A stretch of 64,000 bases of DNA from Paenibacillus sp. FSL R7-0273 (GTDB taxonomy: Bacteria; Bacillota; Bacilli; Paenibacillales; Paenibacillaceae): positions 2,305,501 through 2,369,500 of the forward strand of contig NZ_CP009283.1 in assembly GCF_000758625.1 (NCBI RefSeq). The letters are read 5' to 3'. Of this stretch, positions 15,900-24,108 are shown piece after piece. The position numbers and the translations under genes are program-made. Positions within the stretch are counted from its first letter, which is position 1. Each line of letters begins with the position of its first letter. The notes below the pieces were generated by a model. It was not told the DNA's origin, did not search any database, and saw only the letters and a list, made by a program, of their open reading frames with translations.

Positions 15900-18137
15900 A
15901 TGTCCGCAATGAAGCTAACCTTTGACATAGAAGAAGCAGACCGCCTACAGAGGAAAATCGGTCAGGTGAGTCAAGACACGAACCGGCTGTATATGCAGTT
16001 TAAAGGTCAGGCCGGGAACTGGAGCGGAATTCCGCTGGGGTCCAGCCTACAGCAAGCCCAGGTGCTCCTTAACGAGCTGACGGTGGAAGCGGAGAGACTG
16101 GAAGATCTCATACGGACAGCCGCAAAAGGAGTCCAGAATGTACAGGAGGAGAATAGTCAGCGGGCGAATCAGCTCATGCAGCAGTTTAGCGTGCTGGGTG
16201 TACTGTTCGGCAGGCTGGACGGAAGCGCAGCAGCCGGTCGGATCGGGATTCCGGCATTGGCCCAGACGGCGGTTATGAAGCTAATTACCAGCGTGTCTAT
16301 CCTATCGGGCCGGGACGAGCTGAGCCGTGATCCGGCCGTGCAAAAGCTGCAGGGAGTGATGAAAACCTCTGCCATTGGCAGCTTAGCGTGGTTTGCAGCA
16401 CAGATCAAGCTTGCCGAAATCTACGAGGCACGAAATCAGATCGCAAAAGCACAGACGGCTTACGGGGTGTATCAGGCCTTTGGCAACCGGACACAGATGG
16501 AGGCGGTGCACCAAGTAGCAGAAGCGGCCCGTCAGAAGCTGGAGTCACTGGGAGTAAATAAGCTGCAGTATGAGCCGGGAAACGATCTAAGCGGCTACTT
16601 TAAGCAGGCGGCCGTACAGGCCTGTGAATATGATCCGTCGATTACAGCCGGTAGCGTGCCTTTGCTGCAGGATGAGGCGTATCAGCTGTTGCTGCGGATG
16701 GCGATGGAACCGGGCATTCAAGGTGAATGGGCAAAAAGCCAGCTGCCGGCCAAGAGACTGGAGGTCCAGCTGGCGCAGACGGCAAAGATACTGGCGGCAA
16801 AAATCGAAGCCGAGCAGCGGCTGGCGGGTCCGCCGGTGAAGCTGCCGGACGGGACCCCGATCACCGCGAAGAACAAAGAGAATGAGATAACTCTGGCCTA
16901 CTTCCAGGACAAGGTGTATAACGCGGATGCCCAGCTTACGCCGATGTATACGGCATACCTGGGATGGCTGGAAGACACCTATGGGATGACGGAGTGGCGG
17001 AAGAAAGTGGTGCAGGCTGACGGGGTAGCAATGGCATTTACTGAAGCGCTCCTAAAAGAGACGGTGATGGGCGTGGTAGACACCGCGAAATTTGCCTTCC
17101 GGCTCGCGGTGGACCCGGAGAAAACAACCCGGGAAGTGCTCGACCAGGCGAATTACCTGATCAATCACCCGGAGGTACTGGTCGAAGCAGCGAAGACAGT
17201 GTACCATAACTTTGAGGAAGGAACACCGGAAGAACGGGCGGCGATGCTGGGATCCGTAGCGTCAGTCCTGGTACCGGGCCTCTCGGTCACCAAGAGCGGA
17301 AAGGTAGGCCAGTTATTGGACGGAGTGCAGGGCCTGGCGGACAAAGCGGTGGAAGGGGTCAAGGACCTGGGCAAGGTCCTGAAGAACAGCGAGAAATTCC
17401 CGGACCTGAATCCATTCGCAACGACACCGGAAGGCTTTACCATCAACTTCAACGCGGGGAAGATTCCTGAAACGAATCCGTTGCCTAAAACCTCAGTGCA
17501 GGAGCATTATTTGAGTGAGATGGATGGACTGGGGGATGGGAAGGCGGGGAAGATTGAGGGGACGGGTAAGATTGACAATACTCCGCCTGCTTTCAGGCAA
17601 ACTGAGTTTGCCAGTTCTTATGAAGCAAGATTTAGTCAGACACCTGCACCTGAAAATCCAAAAGTTGGTTTTGAAGGAACTAGGGGCGAATCTAAGTGTA
17701 CTCTTAAGCCGCCACCTGATCCTGATCTACAAATAGTATTAGATGAGGCTGGCATTGATGGTATACAATATAAAAATGCTGTACCAGACTTTTCACCTGT
17801 AGCAAAAGCACAAGTAGAAATCGAATATATGCTAGGCGGAAAAGGAACTTATGGAGGAAAAGCACGAAGGGAAAATTTCATTCAATCAGATTCAAAATTG
17901 GCTGAGCAACTCAATAATTCTCCTGAATTAGCACGCCAATTCGGAATGGAGTCTGGTAAAATTAGTGCAAGGGATATAAAGATTTATCGTGAAAAAAACA
18001 ACTTAACATGGCATGAATTAAATGACGTAAAAACAATGCAACTAGTGCCAACAAATATGAACAGCACGTTTGGACATCTTGGCGGTGTAGGAGAGATTAA
18101 TGCAGGGGCATTTGAACCTGGAGGTTTTGCCAAATAA
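15900..18137 (+). CDS. T7SS polymorphic-toxin effector, trunk B, HNH/WHE nuclease tip
   Basis: 745 residues; GCAGGAGGAATCC precedes the ATG. The N-terminal export-type domain parallels the 9022 product (GQVSQDTNRLYMQFKGQAGN, WSGIPLGSSLQQAQ). The shared trunk follows, then middle module B (TPEERAAMLGSVASVLVPGL). The seam GKIEGTGKID lies near residue 560. The AT-rich tip has AGIDGIQYKNAVPDFSPVAK, then NNLTWHELNDVKTMQLVPTN and GHLGGVGEINAG, the layout of HNH/endonuclease VII-superfamily DNase toxins with a W-H-E motif. It is the only complete trunk B copy here and presumably the active one. Delivered by T7SS into competing cells is the inferred role. The next gene, 18 bp away, is its immunity. 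Confidence 0.8.
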   Translation: MSAMKLTFDIEEADRLQRKIGQVSQDTNRLYMQFKGQAGNWSGIPLGSSLQQAQVLLNELTVEAERLEDLIRTAAKGVQNVQEENSQRANQLMQQFSVLGVLFGRLDGSAAAGRIGIPALAQTAVMKLITSVSILSGRDELSRDPAVQKLQGVMKTSAIGSLAWFAAQIKLAEIYEARNQIAKAQTAYGVYQAFGNRTQMEAVHQVAEAARQKLESLGVNKLQYEPGNDLSGYFKQAAVQACEYDPSITAGSVPLLQDEAYQLLLRMAMEPGIQGEWAKSQLPAKRLEVQLAQTAKILAAKIEAEQRLAGPPVKLPDGTPITAKNKENEITLAYFQDKVYNADAQLTPMYTAYLGWLEDTYGMTEWRKKVVQADGVAMAFTEALLKETVMGVVDTAKFAFRLAVDPEKTTREVLDQANYLINHPEVLVEAAKTVYHNFEEGTPEERAAMLGSVASVLVPGLSVTKSGKVGQLLDGVQGLADKAVEGVKDLGKVLKNSEKFPDLNPFATTPEGFTINFNAGKIPETNPLPKTSVQEHYLSEMDGLGDGKAGKIEGTGKIDNTPPAFRQTEFASSYEARFSQTPAPENPKVGFEGTRGESKCTLKPPPDPDLQIVLDEAGIDGIQYKNAVPDFSPVAKAQVEIEYMLGGKGTYGGKARRENFIQSDSKLAEQLNNSPELARQFGMESGKISARDIKIYREKNNLTWHELNDVKTMQLVPTNMNSTFGHLGGVGEINAGAFEPGGFAK

Positions 18138-18155
18138 TCAAAAGGAGGTCATAAA

Positions 18156-18623
18156 ATGAAAAAAAATGATCTAATCTTTGGTGATCTTGAGTATAACTAT
18201 AGCTGGTCTAAGGATACTACTATTCTTTTTTTCGGAAGAGAAACTGATATTACATTAATGATTGATGGCGAAGAAGATGGGGAATTTGATGAAGAACAGT
18301 ACGCGGCATACCAAGCGTTAATGAAGAGTTGGGAACAATTACATGGGAGTTTTCTTGAACCAATTTTAAATTATTATCGACAAAAGCGATATGAATTAGG
18401 TTACGATATCGCTCAGAATGGAAATTATCCTTTAGTCGAAACAAGTGACCAAATTCTTGAAATGATTGCTCTAGAGGGAATTGTGGTCCCATATGGAGAT
18501 ATAAGAGAAGGTCGAGATATTGGATTGCTTTTTAATTGCACATGGGACCAGGAAAATGGATTGGGACTTCGTTTATTGAATGAAGAGGTGGTTGATGTAG
18601 GATACCAGGATATTGTAATTTAG
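18156..18623 (+). CDS. Immunity protein of HNH/WHE effector (DUF6985-like)
   Basis: 155 residues; AAAAGGAGG lies before the ATG. It starts MKKNDLIFGDLEYNYSWSKD and contains ITLMIDGEEDGEFDEEQYAA and WDQENGLGLRLLNEEVVDVG. The layout resembles the DUF6985 immunity-like family, from memory. Very acidic, fitting a partner for a DNA-binding nuclease tip. Pairing is by adjacency and composition. Confidence 0.65.
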   Translation: MKKNDLIFGDLEYNYSWSKDTTILFFGRETDITLMIDGEEDGEFDEEQYAAYQALMKSWEQLHGSFLEPILNYYRQKRYELGYDIAQNGNYPLVETSDQILEMIALEGIVVPYGDIREGRDIGLLFNCTWDQENGLGLRLLNEEVVDVGYQDIVI

Positions 18624-19308
18624 TAGTCAAATAAGCCAGTAGTACACCGCGCATCATATATCAAGCAGGTGGGAGATAACGAAGCCAAGCAAATATTCTT
18701 GCCCGTGAGAAGACTAAACCGAATCGGTAAATCATCCATATAGTGTGACGAGAGTGGTAATTTAATCAAATGTATTTAGGAATTACCTCATAGATTACTT
18801 CCGATGTGACTGGAGAACGTGCTAGGACATGGAGTTGATCTTGATGAACTTACTCAAATTTTTTAAGGATGTCAGAGACCCGATGTCTCAGGAGCAAGTC
18901 GAACTGAACCTCGCACATTACCTTGCTAAAATGAAGCATAATGATGTCGTTTATCGGAATCAGGTCTTAGCAAAGGTTGCTTGATTCTTAAATCAATATG
19001 ACTGGCGGCCATCCGACAATCTCATATGGATTACTATCGTAAATATTTGCTGTTGTTTGGCTAACCTGTTCCCCGCCGTTGTGCGGGGATTTTCTTTTTG
19101 TTGCACAGGTCTTAACTATCACATCACCCTATCGTATAGAGAAGTTGAAAGAGCATAGCTCCTGACAACATAGAAGAGGATGAAGAACATGGTAGTATAT
19201 CAATGGTTGGATGACATGAAAACCCAGTTTCACTACATTGACGACGAGGGCGCATTCGCAGAACTAGACTTGGAACAGGAGAACGACAGTTGCATAACAT
19301 GCCATTAG
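18624..19308 (+). pseudogene. Decayed duplicated segment, relic copy 1
   Basis: Holds broken coding stretches that match 21,900-22,640: GDNEAKQI-x-LPVRRLNRIGKS near 18,670; ENVLGHGVDLDELTQIF then, after a frameshift, VRDPMSQEQVELNLAHYLAK and HNDVVYRNQVLAKVA near 18,815-18,985; and MVVYQWLDDMKTQFHYIDDE from 19,190 to a stop near 19,308. None is intact. Source genes unknown. The segment runs directly into a trunk B fragment at 19,320, as does its twin at 22,640, so both were probably copied together with the trunk fragment. Confidence 0.5.
19071..19096 (+). terminator. GC-rich terminator inside relic segment
   Basis: CCCCGC (19071-19076) and GCGGGG (19083-19088) form a short stem, followed by ATTTTCTTTTTG. 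Confidence 0.6.
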
Positions 19309-19330
19309 GCGAATAACACTTTCTTCCAGC

Positions 19331-21076
19331 GTGTCCATCCTATCGGGCCGGGACGAGCTGAGCCGTGATCCGGCCGTGCAAAAGCTGGAGGAAGTGATGA
19401 AAATCTCTGCCATTGGCAGCTTAGCGTGGTTTACAGCACAGATCAAACTTGCCGAAATCTACGAGGCACGAAATCAGATCGCAAAAGCACAGACGGCTTA
19501 CGGGGTGTATCAGGCCTTTGGCAACCGGACACAGATGGAGGCGGTGCACCAAGTAGCAGAAGCGGCCCGTCAGAAGCTGGAGTCACTGGGAGTAAATAAG
19601 CTGCAGTATGAGCCGGGAAAAGATCTAAGCGGCTACTTTAAGCAGGCGGCCGTACAGGTCTGTGAATATGATCCGTCGATTACAGCCGGTAGCGTGCCTT
19701 TGCTGCAGGATGAGGCGTATCAGCTGTTGCTGCGGATGGCGATGGAACCGGGCATTCAAGGTGAATGGGCAAAAAGCCAGCTGCCGGCCAAGAGACTGGA
19801 GGTCCAGCTGGCGCAGACGGCAAAGATACTGGCAGCAAAAATCGAAGCCGAGCAGCGGCTGGCAGGTCCGCCAGTGAATCTGCCGGACGGGACACCAATC
19901 ACCGCGAAGAACAAAGAGAATGAGATAACTCTGGCCTACTTCCAGGACAAGGTGTATAACGCGGATGCCCAGCTTACGCCGATGTATACAGCATACCTGG
20001 GATGGCTGGAAGACACCTATGGGATGACGGAATGGCGGAAGAAAGTGGTTCAGGCTGACGCGGTAGTAATGTCGTTTACTGAAGCGCTCATCAAAGAGAT
20101 CGTTATGGGCGTAGTGGACACCGCTAAATTTGCCTTCAATCTCGCTGTGGACCCGGAGAAAACGACCCAGGAAGTGCTCGACCAGGCGAATTACCTGATC
20201 AATCACCCGGAGGTACTGGTCGAAGCAGCGAAGACAGTGTACCATAACTTTGAGGAAGGAACACCGGAAGAACGGGCGGCGATGCTGGGATCCGTAGCGT
20301 CAGTCCTGGTACCGGGCCTCTCGGTCACCAAGAGCGGAAAGGTAGGCCAGGTATTGGACGAAGTGCAGGGCCTGGCGGACAAAGCGGTGGAAGGGGTCAA
20401 GGACCTGGGCAAGGCCCTGAAGAACAGCGAGAAATTCCCGGATCGGAATCCATTCGTAACGACACCGGAAGGCTTTACCATCAACTTCAACGCGGGGAAG
20501 ATTCCTGAAACGAATCCGTTGCCTAAAACCTCAGTCCAGGAGCATTATTTGAGTGAGATGGATGGATTGGGGGATGGGAAGGCGGGGAAGATTGAAGGGG
20601 TGGGAGAAGGTAACAAGCCTAACCTTTATGATAAGGCTGGAAATTATACTGGCCGTAGAACTCAGAAGGAATTGGATGACTTAGCTCGAGATCCAGCAAG
20701 TAATGGGAAAATAGAACCTAAAAATATCAGGGAAAGGGAAGTTGGATTAGCAGTAGAAGAAAGAGGTCGATTGGGAAAGCTAGTACGTGATCCTCAAGCA
20801 GAAAATGGAGCAGAGTTTATTGATACTTCTTCAGGTTTAAAGTGGGATGTGAAAAGCTTTGAATCATACCCAAGTGGTGACAATGGAGTTCCTATAACAA
20901 ATCCCAAAAAGGGTGCCTTTACTATCAAACAAGGTATGAAAAAGCTACAAAAAGAATTTGATAATGGGAACAACATAATTATTGACACAAGAAAAATGGA
21001 GCCTGAGCATGTTGAACAACTCAAGAAAGCAATTGATGAAGAAGGAGTAACAGATAAAATAATATGGTATCCTTAA
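19331..21076 (+). CDS. N-truncated trunk B effector with PD-(D/E)XK-like tip
   Basis: 581 residues open from a GTG at 19331. That codon is Val of TSVSILSGRDELS in the complete copy, with no ribosome site, so the 5' end is lost and about 140 residues including the W-S-G export domain are missing. The rest of trunk B is intact. The seam reads KIEGVGEGN. The tip has EREVGLAVEERGRLGKLVRD, then GAEFIDTSSGLKWDVKSFES, where Glu and D-V-K could be the E..D-x-K core of a PD-(D/E)XK nuclease, as in CdiA-type toxin C-termini. It ends NIIIDTRKM and TDKIIWYP. It cannot be exported as it stands; it is best seen as a stored cassette. Confidence 0.7.
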   Translation: MSILSGRDELSRDPAVQKLEEVMKISAIGSLAWFTAQIKLAEIYEARNQIAKAQTAYGVYQAFGNRTQMEAVHQVAEAARQKLESLGVNKLQYEPGKDLSGYFKQAAVQVCEYDPSITAGSVPLLQDEAYQLLLRMAMEPGIQGEWAKSQLPAKRLEVQLAQTAKILAAKIEAEQRLAGPPVNLPDGTPITAKNKENEITLAYFQDKVYNADAQLTPMYTAYLGWLEDTYGMTEWRKKVVQADAVVMSFTEALIKEIVMGVVDTAKFAFNLAVDPEKTTQEVLDQANYLINHPEVLVEAAKTVYHNFEEGTPEERAAMLGSVASVLVPGLSVTKSGKVGQVLDEVQGLADKAVEGVKDLGKALKNSEKFPDRNPFVTTPEGFTINFNAGKIPETNPLPKTSVQEHYLSEMDGLGDGKAGKIEGVGEGNKPNLYDKAGNYTGRRTQKELDDLARDPASNGKIEPKNIREREVGLAVEERGRLGKLVRDPQAENGAEFIDTSSGLKWDVKSFESYPSGDNGVPITNPKKGAFTIKQGMKKLQKEFDNGNNIIIDTRKMEPEHVEQLKKAIDEEGVTDKIIWYP

Positions 21077-21087
21077 GGGGTGGGAAA

Positions 21088-21690
21088 ATGGAAGGAAATC
21101 TAAATAGGAAGTTTGATTTGCATAAAAAGTGGGTTGAGACAATTGGTAAAGAAGGCGAAATGTTGAAGTTAGATGAAGTGGATTTAAGAAGTTTTGATTT
21201 ATCCGGTATATTGCTTGAACAAGCTTATTTAATAGAGTGTATTTTTGATCATCTCAGACTGGAAAATATTGATTTTCACACATCATTGTTAGCGTCGTCA
21301 ACATTTAAAAATGCATATTTAGATAAATGTGATTTTTATAAATCAGATCTTAGATATACGGATTTTTCCAACTGTGTCATTAAAAACAGTAGATTTAGTA
21401 AAGGTGATTGTTGGGAAGCAATATTTAGAAATGCATATTTACTAGATTGTAATTTGATTAATGTATCGTTTTACTTAACGGATTTTAGTTGGGCAAGACT
21501 AGAAAATATAGATATAAGTGTAGCGACATTTGAAGAAACATTATTAGGCGGAGTGACTTTGAAAAATATTAAAGGTATAGAAGAAGCTCATATTAAAAGT
21601 ATTAATATTGGTACGTTGGAGAAACCGATTTTGTTGAAATCAGATGAAGCAAAGAAATGGATGTTAGAAAAATGTGAAGTAAGTGGTTAA
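21088..21690 (+). CDS. Pentapeptide-repeat immunity protein
   Basis: 200 residues from ATG 21088, preceded by AAGGGGTGGG; it starts 11 bp after the toxin stop. From about residue 25 the sequence is a quadrilateral-helix type repeat with central Leu/Phe: VDLRSFDLSGILLEQAYLIE, STFKNAYLDKCDFYKSDLRY, then TDFSNCVIKNSRFSKGD. Pentapeptide proteins such as the gyrase-protecting Qnr/MfpA group mimic DNA in shape and charge, which would suit inhibition of a nuclease tip. Immunity role is inferred from position after a nuclease-like tip; the mimicry is speculation. Confidence 0.7.
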   Translation: MEGNLNRKFDLHKKWVETIGKEGEMLKLDEVDLRSFDLSGILLEQAYLIECIFDHLRLENIDFHTSLLASSTFKNAYLDKCDFYKSDLRYTDFSNCVIKNSRFSKGDCWEAIFRNAYLLDCNLINVSFYLTDFSWARLENIDISVATFEETLLGGVTLKNIKGIEEAHIKSINIGTLEKPILLKSDEAKKWMLEKCEVSG

Positions 21691-21840
21691 GAGGATTGGC
21701 TAACAGTGCCGAGTGAAATGGGTAGCAATGCTCAAACAGACTTAACTCTTGTCAGCTCCATATGAAGTTTTACTAAATATGTTTGTATGCACATCATATG
21801 CTTTAATTTTATAACCTAAATATCCCTATTCCGTTACATC

Positions 21841-21888
21841 AAACAGGTCATTATGGTCAGATATTACCATGATTGACCTGTTTTTTAT
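21841..21888 (+). terminator. Conserved cassette-end terminator, copy C
   Basis: AACAGGTC and GACCTGTT arms with inner ATGGT/ACCAT, then TTTTTTATTT. The preceding roughly 70 bp also match copy A. Confidence 0.8.
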
Positions 21889-21899
21889 TTACCGCCAAT

Positions 21900-22640
21900 C
21901 ATGCGCATCAAGCACCGTCTGTTAAGCTAGAGAGAGATAACGAAGCCAAGCAAATTCAACTTTTCATGCCTATTCGAAGATTTAACCGAATGAGAAAATC
22001 ATCAGATAATGTGTCGAGATGCGGTAATCTAATGGAGTTAATCATGGATTACTACGGTTGTGACAAAATCAAGAATTCAAAAACGTCCTATGCTTCTGTA
22101 TGTCTGGTGAGTAGGAAGCACAGCGGCAGTATCTCTTATGGAGGAAATGGAGCGTTCAGCAAAAACTAGACGCCCACGCTACCACAGAAGGGAGGATGCA
22201 TCCATGAAACGACTACCTTTAGAAACAGCCCTAGCCCTGATGAGGCGGGAGAATGTGCTAAGACATGGCTTTGGTCTTGATGAATTAATTGAAATCATCG
22301 TCAAACATATCAAAGACCCGATTTCATAAGAGCAAATTGAGCTAAGTGTGCTCATCACCTTGCTTAAATCGAAGCACAATGATGTCGTTCATCGGAATCA
22401 AGTCTTAGCAAAGATTGCTCGATTCTTAAATAACTATGACTGGCGGCTATCCGACAATCTCATATGGATTACTATCGTAAATACTTGCCGTTTTGAAAAA
22501 CATGGTAGTATATCAATGGTTGAATGACATGAAAACCCAGTTTCACTACATTGACGACGAGGGCGCATTCGCAGAACTAGACTTGAAACAGGAGAAAGAC
22601 AGTTACATAACATGCCGTCAGGCGAATAACACTTACTTCC
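21900..22640 (+). pseudogene. Decayed duplicated segment, relic copy 2
   Basis: Twin of 18,624-19,308. Readable pieces: DNEAKQIQLFMPIRRFNRMR (21,940 on) within a 98-codon frame to 22,169; MKRLPLETALALMRRENVLR from ATG 22,204, with GGGAGG upstream, stopped at 22,327 after KHIKDPIS and then readable as EQIELSVLITLLKSKHNDVV and ARFLNNYDWRLSDNLIW; and MVVYQWLNDMKTQFHYIDDE from 22,502 running into the trunk fragment. Better preserved than copy 1, but each gene is still broken. Families unknown to me. Confidence 0.5.
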
Positions 22641-22643
22641 AGC

Positions 22644-23311
22644 GTGTCCATCCTGTTTGGCCGGGACGAGCTGAGCTGTGAAGCGGCCGTGCAAAAGCTG
22701 CAGGGAGTGATGAAAACCTCTGTCATTGGCAGCGTTGACTGGTTTGCAGCACAAATCAAGCTTGCCGAAATCTACGAGGCACGAAATCAGATCGCAAAAG
22801 CACAGACGGCTTACGGGGTGTATCAGGCTTTTGGGAACCGGACACAGATGGAGGCGATGCACCAAGTAGCAGAAGCGGCCCGTCAGAATCTGGAGTCACT
22901 GGGAGTAAATAAGCTGCAGTATGAGCCGGGAAAAGATCTAAGCGGCTACTTTAAGCAGGCGGCAGTACAGGCCTGTGAATATAATCCGTCGATGACTGCC
23001 GGTAGCGTGCCTTTGCTGCAGGATGAGGCGTATTAGCTGTTGCTGCGGTGGACGATGGAACCGGGCATTCAAGGTGAATGGGCAAAAAGCCAGCTGCTGG
23101 CCAAGAGACTGGAGGTCCAGGCGGCAAATACAGAGGCAGGACTTAGTAAAACATCTATCCCATCTGTAGCAGGAAAAATAAGCCTCCAGAAGGTTATACA
23201 TGGCATCATATGGAGGATGGAAAGACAATGGTACTGGTTGAAAAAGATATTCACGACGAATTTAAGCACATGGGCGGACAGTCCATTGTAAATGGAACAG
23301 GAGGAGATTAA
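22644..23311 (+). pseudogene. Trunk B fragment with frameshifted WHH nuclease tip
   Basis: Trunk B homology starts at the same internal point as the 19,331 copy (VHPVWPGRAEL for SILSGRDEL, off by frame). It has a stop at 23,035 (DEAY-stop-LLLRW) and leaves the trunk near 23,120 without module B. The tip is readable in another frame: RKNKPPEGYTWHHMEDGKTM, then VLVEKDIHDEFKHMGGQSIV, ending GTGGD at 23,311. TWHHMEDGKTM is the signature of WHH-type HNH/endonuclease VII toxins. Frameshifts and loss of the export domain make it inactive. The immunity gene directly after it is intact. Confidence 0.7.
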
Positions 23312-23312
23312 G

Positions 23313-23750
23313 TTGGAGATGCAAGCGAATAGTGAAGTCTTAACAGAATCAAGACTTCAAGACTTTGAGAGAATGAATGGAGTTCAACTTCCCCAACAGT
23401 ATCGAGAATTTTTATTGAAATACAATGGAGGTTATCCCAAACCATATTACTTTAGAATCTCACAAGAGCAAGGCATTGGGATGGTAAATATTTTCTATGG
23501 TATTGGTGAGATGTATGACAATTTAGAAAAGAGAATTGATATATTTGACGATATAATAGATATAGGTTTTTTTCCAATCGCAGATGATTCGGGTGGAAAT
23601 CAAATTTGTTTAGGTCTTACTGAAAAGTATTCCGGCAATGTTTACTTTTGGATTCATGATGAAGACCCCGAAGATATGAGTAATATGTATTTCATTGCTA
23701 AGGATTTCAAAGAATTTTTAGAGAAACTGTATGACGAGACAGTAGAATAA
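23313..23750 (+). CDS. SUKH (SMI1/KNR4) family immunity protein
   Basis: 145 residues from TTG 23313, with AGGAGGAG six bases upstream; in-frame ATGs at 23292 and 23319 are alternatives. VLTESRLQDFERMNGVQLPQ, YREFLLKYNGGYPKP and FPIADDSGGNQICLGLT follow the SUKH pattern (E-x-x-x-G-x-x-L-P-x-x-y-x-x-f-L...NGG; F/G-x-ADxxGN). SUKH proteins are common immunity partners of nuclease toxins, including WHH types, which matches the tip just upstream. Intact gene beside a dead toxin. Confidence 0.85.
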   Translation: MEMQANSEVLTESRLQDFERMNGVQLPQQYREFLLKYNGGYPKPYYFRISQEQGIGMVNIFYGIGEMYDNLEKRIDIFDDIIDIGFFPIADDSGGNQICLGLTEKYSGNVYFWIHDEDPEDMSNMYFIAKDFKEFLEKLYDETVE

Positions 23751-23813
23751 TTTGATAATAATAGATGAATTGATTGTTTAGAGGTTACCCAGTACCGAAT
23801 ATTCCGTTACATC

Positions 23814-23861
23814 AAACAGGTCGATTATGGTCAGATACCACCATGATTGACCTGTTTTTGT
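23814..23861 (+). terminator. Conserved cassette-end terminator, copy D
   Basis: AACAGGTC and GACCTG(T)TT arms, inner ATGGT/ACCAT, then TTTTTGTTAG. Preceded by CCCAGTACCGAAT as in copy A. Confidence 0.8.
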
Positions 23862-23970
23862 TAGTTCGCTAGGAATTACTAAAAAAGATAGAGAAATATA
23901 GAAATAAAACAAATTAATGTGGAATAAATTGGGTGAAACTAATACAATGCAAATTAACCTAACTAAATAA

Positions 23971-24020
23971 ACAGTACATTCAGACTATGGCGGAGTTGGA
24001 GAAATAAGTGCAGGTGCGTT
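23971..24020 (+). pseudogene. Scrap of a second HNH/WHE-type tip
   Basis: Allowing one missing base near 23,985, this reads NSTFRHYGGVGEISAGA, close to NSTFGHLGGVGEINAGA at the end of the 15900 effector. It marks a further cassette whose remainder is gone, and it is the last trace of the toxin locus before ordinary chromosome. 23,862-24,108 otherwise shows no gene. Confidence 0.45.
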
Positions 24021-24108
24021 GCACCTCCGCTTTAGCCGGCGGCATTCCAACCTGCAGCAAATTATGTGATAATAGCATTAAAACTTCTGGGACAGGAGAA
24101 AACAAGCT

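Noticed and set aside
21873..22169. 98-residue frame as an intact gene
   Set aside because: Begins inside the cassette terminator and matches a decayed segment near 18,670; treated as relic.
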